Positions 36,663 through 37,590 of a stretch of 37,590 bases of DNA are shown one piece after another; position 1 is the first letter of the stretch; each line of letters begins with the position of its first letter. A program made the translations under genes and the position numbers. This DNA comes from Streptomyces roseus. Its GTDB lineage: Bacteria > Actinomycetota > Actinomycetes > Streptomycetales > Streptomycetaceae. The stretch spans positions 1 to 37,590 of the forward strand of contig NZ_LFML01000027.1 in NCBI RefSeq assembly GCF_001044425.1, read 5' to 3'. Below the pieces are notes generated by a model. It was not told the DNA's origin. It worked only from the letters and a program-made list of their open reading frames with translations, and ran no database searches.

Positions 36663-37590
36663 GTGCGTACCGACCAAATCCTGACCCGTTCGGAGCGGGT
36701 GTTCGCCCGGCTGGACCGGGAACCAGAGCGACCGGCTCATCTGCAAACACCGCAGATGAGCCGGCACCGCGTCGTGCTCCTCGGATCGACCCTCGCGTTC
36801 TACCTCGCGATCGTGGTGGCCGTCCTGACCACGTCCTGGCTCGTCCGCCTGGACTGGCAGGTCATGTTCTTCCGCCCCTACGAGCAGTGGCCGCAGCTGC
36901 ACGCCTTCCTCGACTACCTCGTGGTCCTGGGCCAGCGCGGGCCCACCGCGGTCATGGTCGCCGCATGGCTCGGCTGGCGCTCCTGGCGCCAGCACACCCT
37001 CCGCCCGCTGATCACCCTCGGCGTGGCGCTGCTCCTGCTCAACATCACCGTCGGCGCCGTCAAGCTCGGCCTCGGCCGGCTCGGCCCGCACTACGCCACG
37101 CAGATCGGCTCCGCCGAACTCTTCGCCGGCGGCGATATATTTCCCTCCGGCCACACCGCCAATGCCGTCGTGACCTGGGGGATCCTGGCCTACCTGGCGT
37201 CCACCACGGTCACCCGCCGGGTGCTGTCCGTCCTGTCCGCCACCGTGTCGCTGAGCGTCGGCGCCACCACCGTGTACCTCGGCACCCACTGGGTGAGCGA
37301 CGTGCTGCTGGGCTGGTCCGCAGGTCTGCTGATCATGCTGGCGCTGCCCTGGTTCGAGCCGCTGATCGCCGGCGTCGAGGCCCGGGTCTTCGCGCTCCGG
37401 GAGCGGCTGCGCCGTCGCCTGGAGACCGGAACCGTGCCCGTCCCGGTCGCCACCGCGCTCACCCCGCTGCTCTCCGCGGGCGGCAAGTGGCAGCTCCGGC
37501 TCGCCGACGGGGCCCCCGCCGACGCGACCGCCGGCGTACGGGAGTCCGCCGCGCCGGCCGTACCGGCGGGCGCGCAGGCCGCCGCCGCGA
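36663..37590 (+). CDS. PAP2-superfamily phosphatase, cut by the window end
   Basis: At least 309 residues are present and no stop is reached. After a charged N-terminus (about 40 residues) come several membrane helices (from VVLLGSTLAFYLAIVVAVLTTSWL on). PAP2 motifs are recognisable but altered: motif 1 reads KLGLGRLGPHY, with Gly where the second Arg of KX6RP is expected; motif 2 is a good FPSGHTAN (His164); motif 3 reads TTVYLGTHWVSD, with His209 and Asp213 present but Thr in place of the usual Arg. It probably removes phosphate from a membrane lipid such as a polyprenyl diphosphate or phosphatidate. GTG 36663 is chosen from the leaderless geometry and the frame. A soluble Ala/Pro-rich tail begins near residue 240. 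Confidence 0.85.
   Translation, partial: MRTDQILTRSERVFARLDREPERPAHLQTPQMSRHRVVLLGSTLAFYLAIVVAVLTTSWLVRLDWQVMFFRPYEQWPQLHAFLDYLVVLGQRGPTAVMVAAWLGWRSWRQHTLRPLITLGVALLLLNITVGAVKLGLGRLGPHYATQIGSAELFAGGDIFPSGHTANAVVTWGILAYLASTTVTRRVLSVLSATVSLSVGATTVYLGTHWVSDVLLGWSAGLLIMLALPWFEPLIAGVEARVFALRERLRRRLETGTVPVPVATALTPLLSAGGKWQLRLADGAPADATAGVRESAAPAVPAGAQAAAA

Noticed and set aside
1..37590. Mobile elements, CRISPR arrays, tRNA or rRNA genes, biosynthetic gene cluster
   Set aside because: No transposase, integrase, spaced repeats, tRNA-like cloverleaf or polyketide/NRPS-type genes were found; the short repeats present are local tandem arrays or operators.

Overview
The window is high-GC actinobacterial chromosome, almost certainly Streptomyces. 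Its genes have strong GC bias at third codon positions, frequent GTG starts, AAGGAG/GGAGG ribosome sites and compact divergent or convergent pairs. It holds a streptogrisin B protease, a class-E-type sortase-anchored LPMO, a SepF-like protein and Streptomyces-type small conserved proteins. From memory, the gene order hmgA - GntR - ... - AA10 LPMO - lipase - dnaE2 - ... - sepF-like resembles the SCO1715 to SCO1749 stretch of S. coelicolor; this is recollection, not a search. I see no insertion sequence, phage, CRISPR, tRNA or rRNA, so this looks like core chromosome rather than an island.

Layout. 0-7.3 kb: a secreted beta-helix/membrane protein diverges from homogentisate dioxygenase (hmgA), whose sigma70-like promoter is overlapped by a 28-bp palindrome, followed by a GntR/UTRA regulator. 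Then come a 52-residue protein with a duplicated 10-residue motif, a stand-alone type ISP restriction-enzyme specificity domain, and a family III CoA transferase. 7.3-14.6 kb: a small basic protein, a membrane Ser/Thr kinase without PASTA repeats, a secreted SGNH lipase, a DUF5925-AAA ATPase, a nitrobindin-like beta-barrel, a short GntR regulator, a tandem GNAT acetyltransferase and a DUF402 protein. 14.6-16.8 kb: the LPMO and a secreted alpha/beta lipase, convergent over a strong hairpin. 16.8-21.7 kb: a mutagenic repair operon, dnaE2 plus an ImuB-like Y-family remnant, with an SOS-type box over the -35. 21.7-26.9 kb: a DUF3533-like membrane protein, then an NCS1 permease/amidohydrolase operon divergent from a TetR regulator, with paired palindromes between. 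26.9-31.3 kb: a minus-strand run of an unknown membrane protein, streptogrisin B, a DUF1684 protein and a DUF5685 protein ending in an extremely cysteine-rich tail. 31.5-37.6 kb: a SepF-like protein, glutaryl-CoA dehydrogenase, a DHA2 drug exporter, a PIG-V-like glycosyltransferase and a PAP2 phosphatase cut by the window end.

Themes. Several genes feed on polymers outside the cell (LPMO, two lipases, streptogrisin B). Others handle aromatic and amino-acid carbon (hmgA, glutaryl-CoA dehydrogenase, CoA transferase), DNA damage (dnaE2/ImuB-like) and growth or division (SepF-like, kinase). Several genes have a TANNNT box exactly 7 nt before the start codon and no ribosome site, which suggests leaderless mRNAs. 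The least understood item is the DUF5685 protein, with 22 cysteines in its last 64 residues, transcribed divergently from the SepF-like gene.
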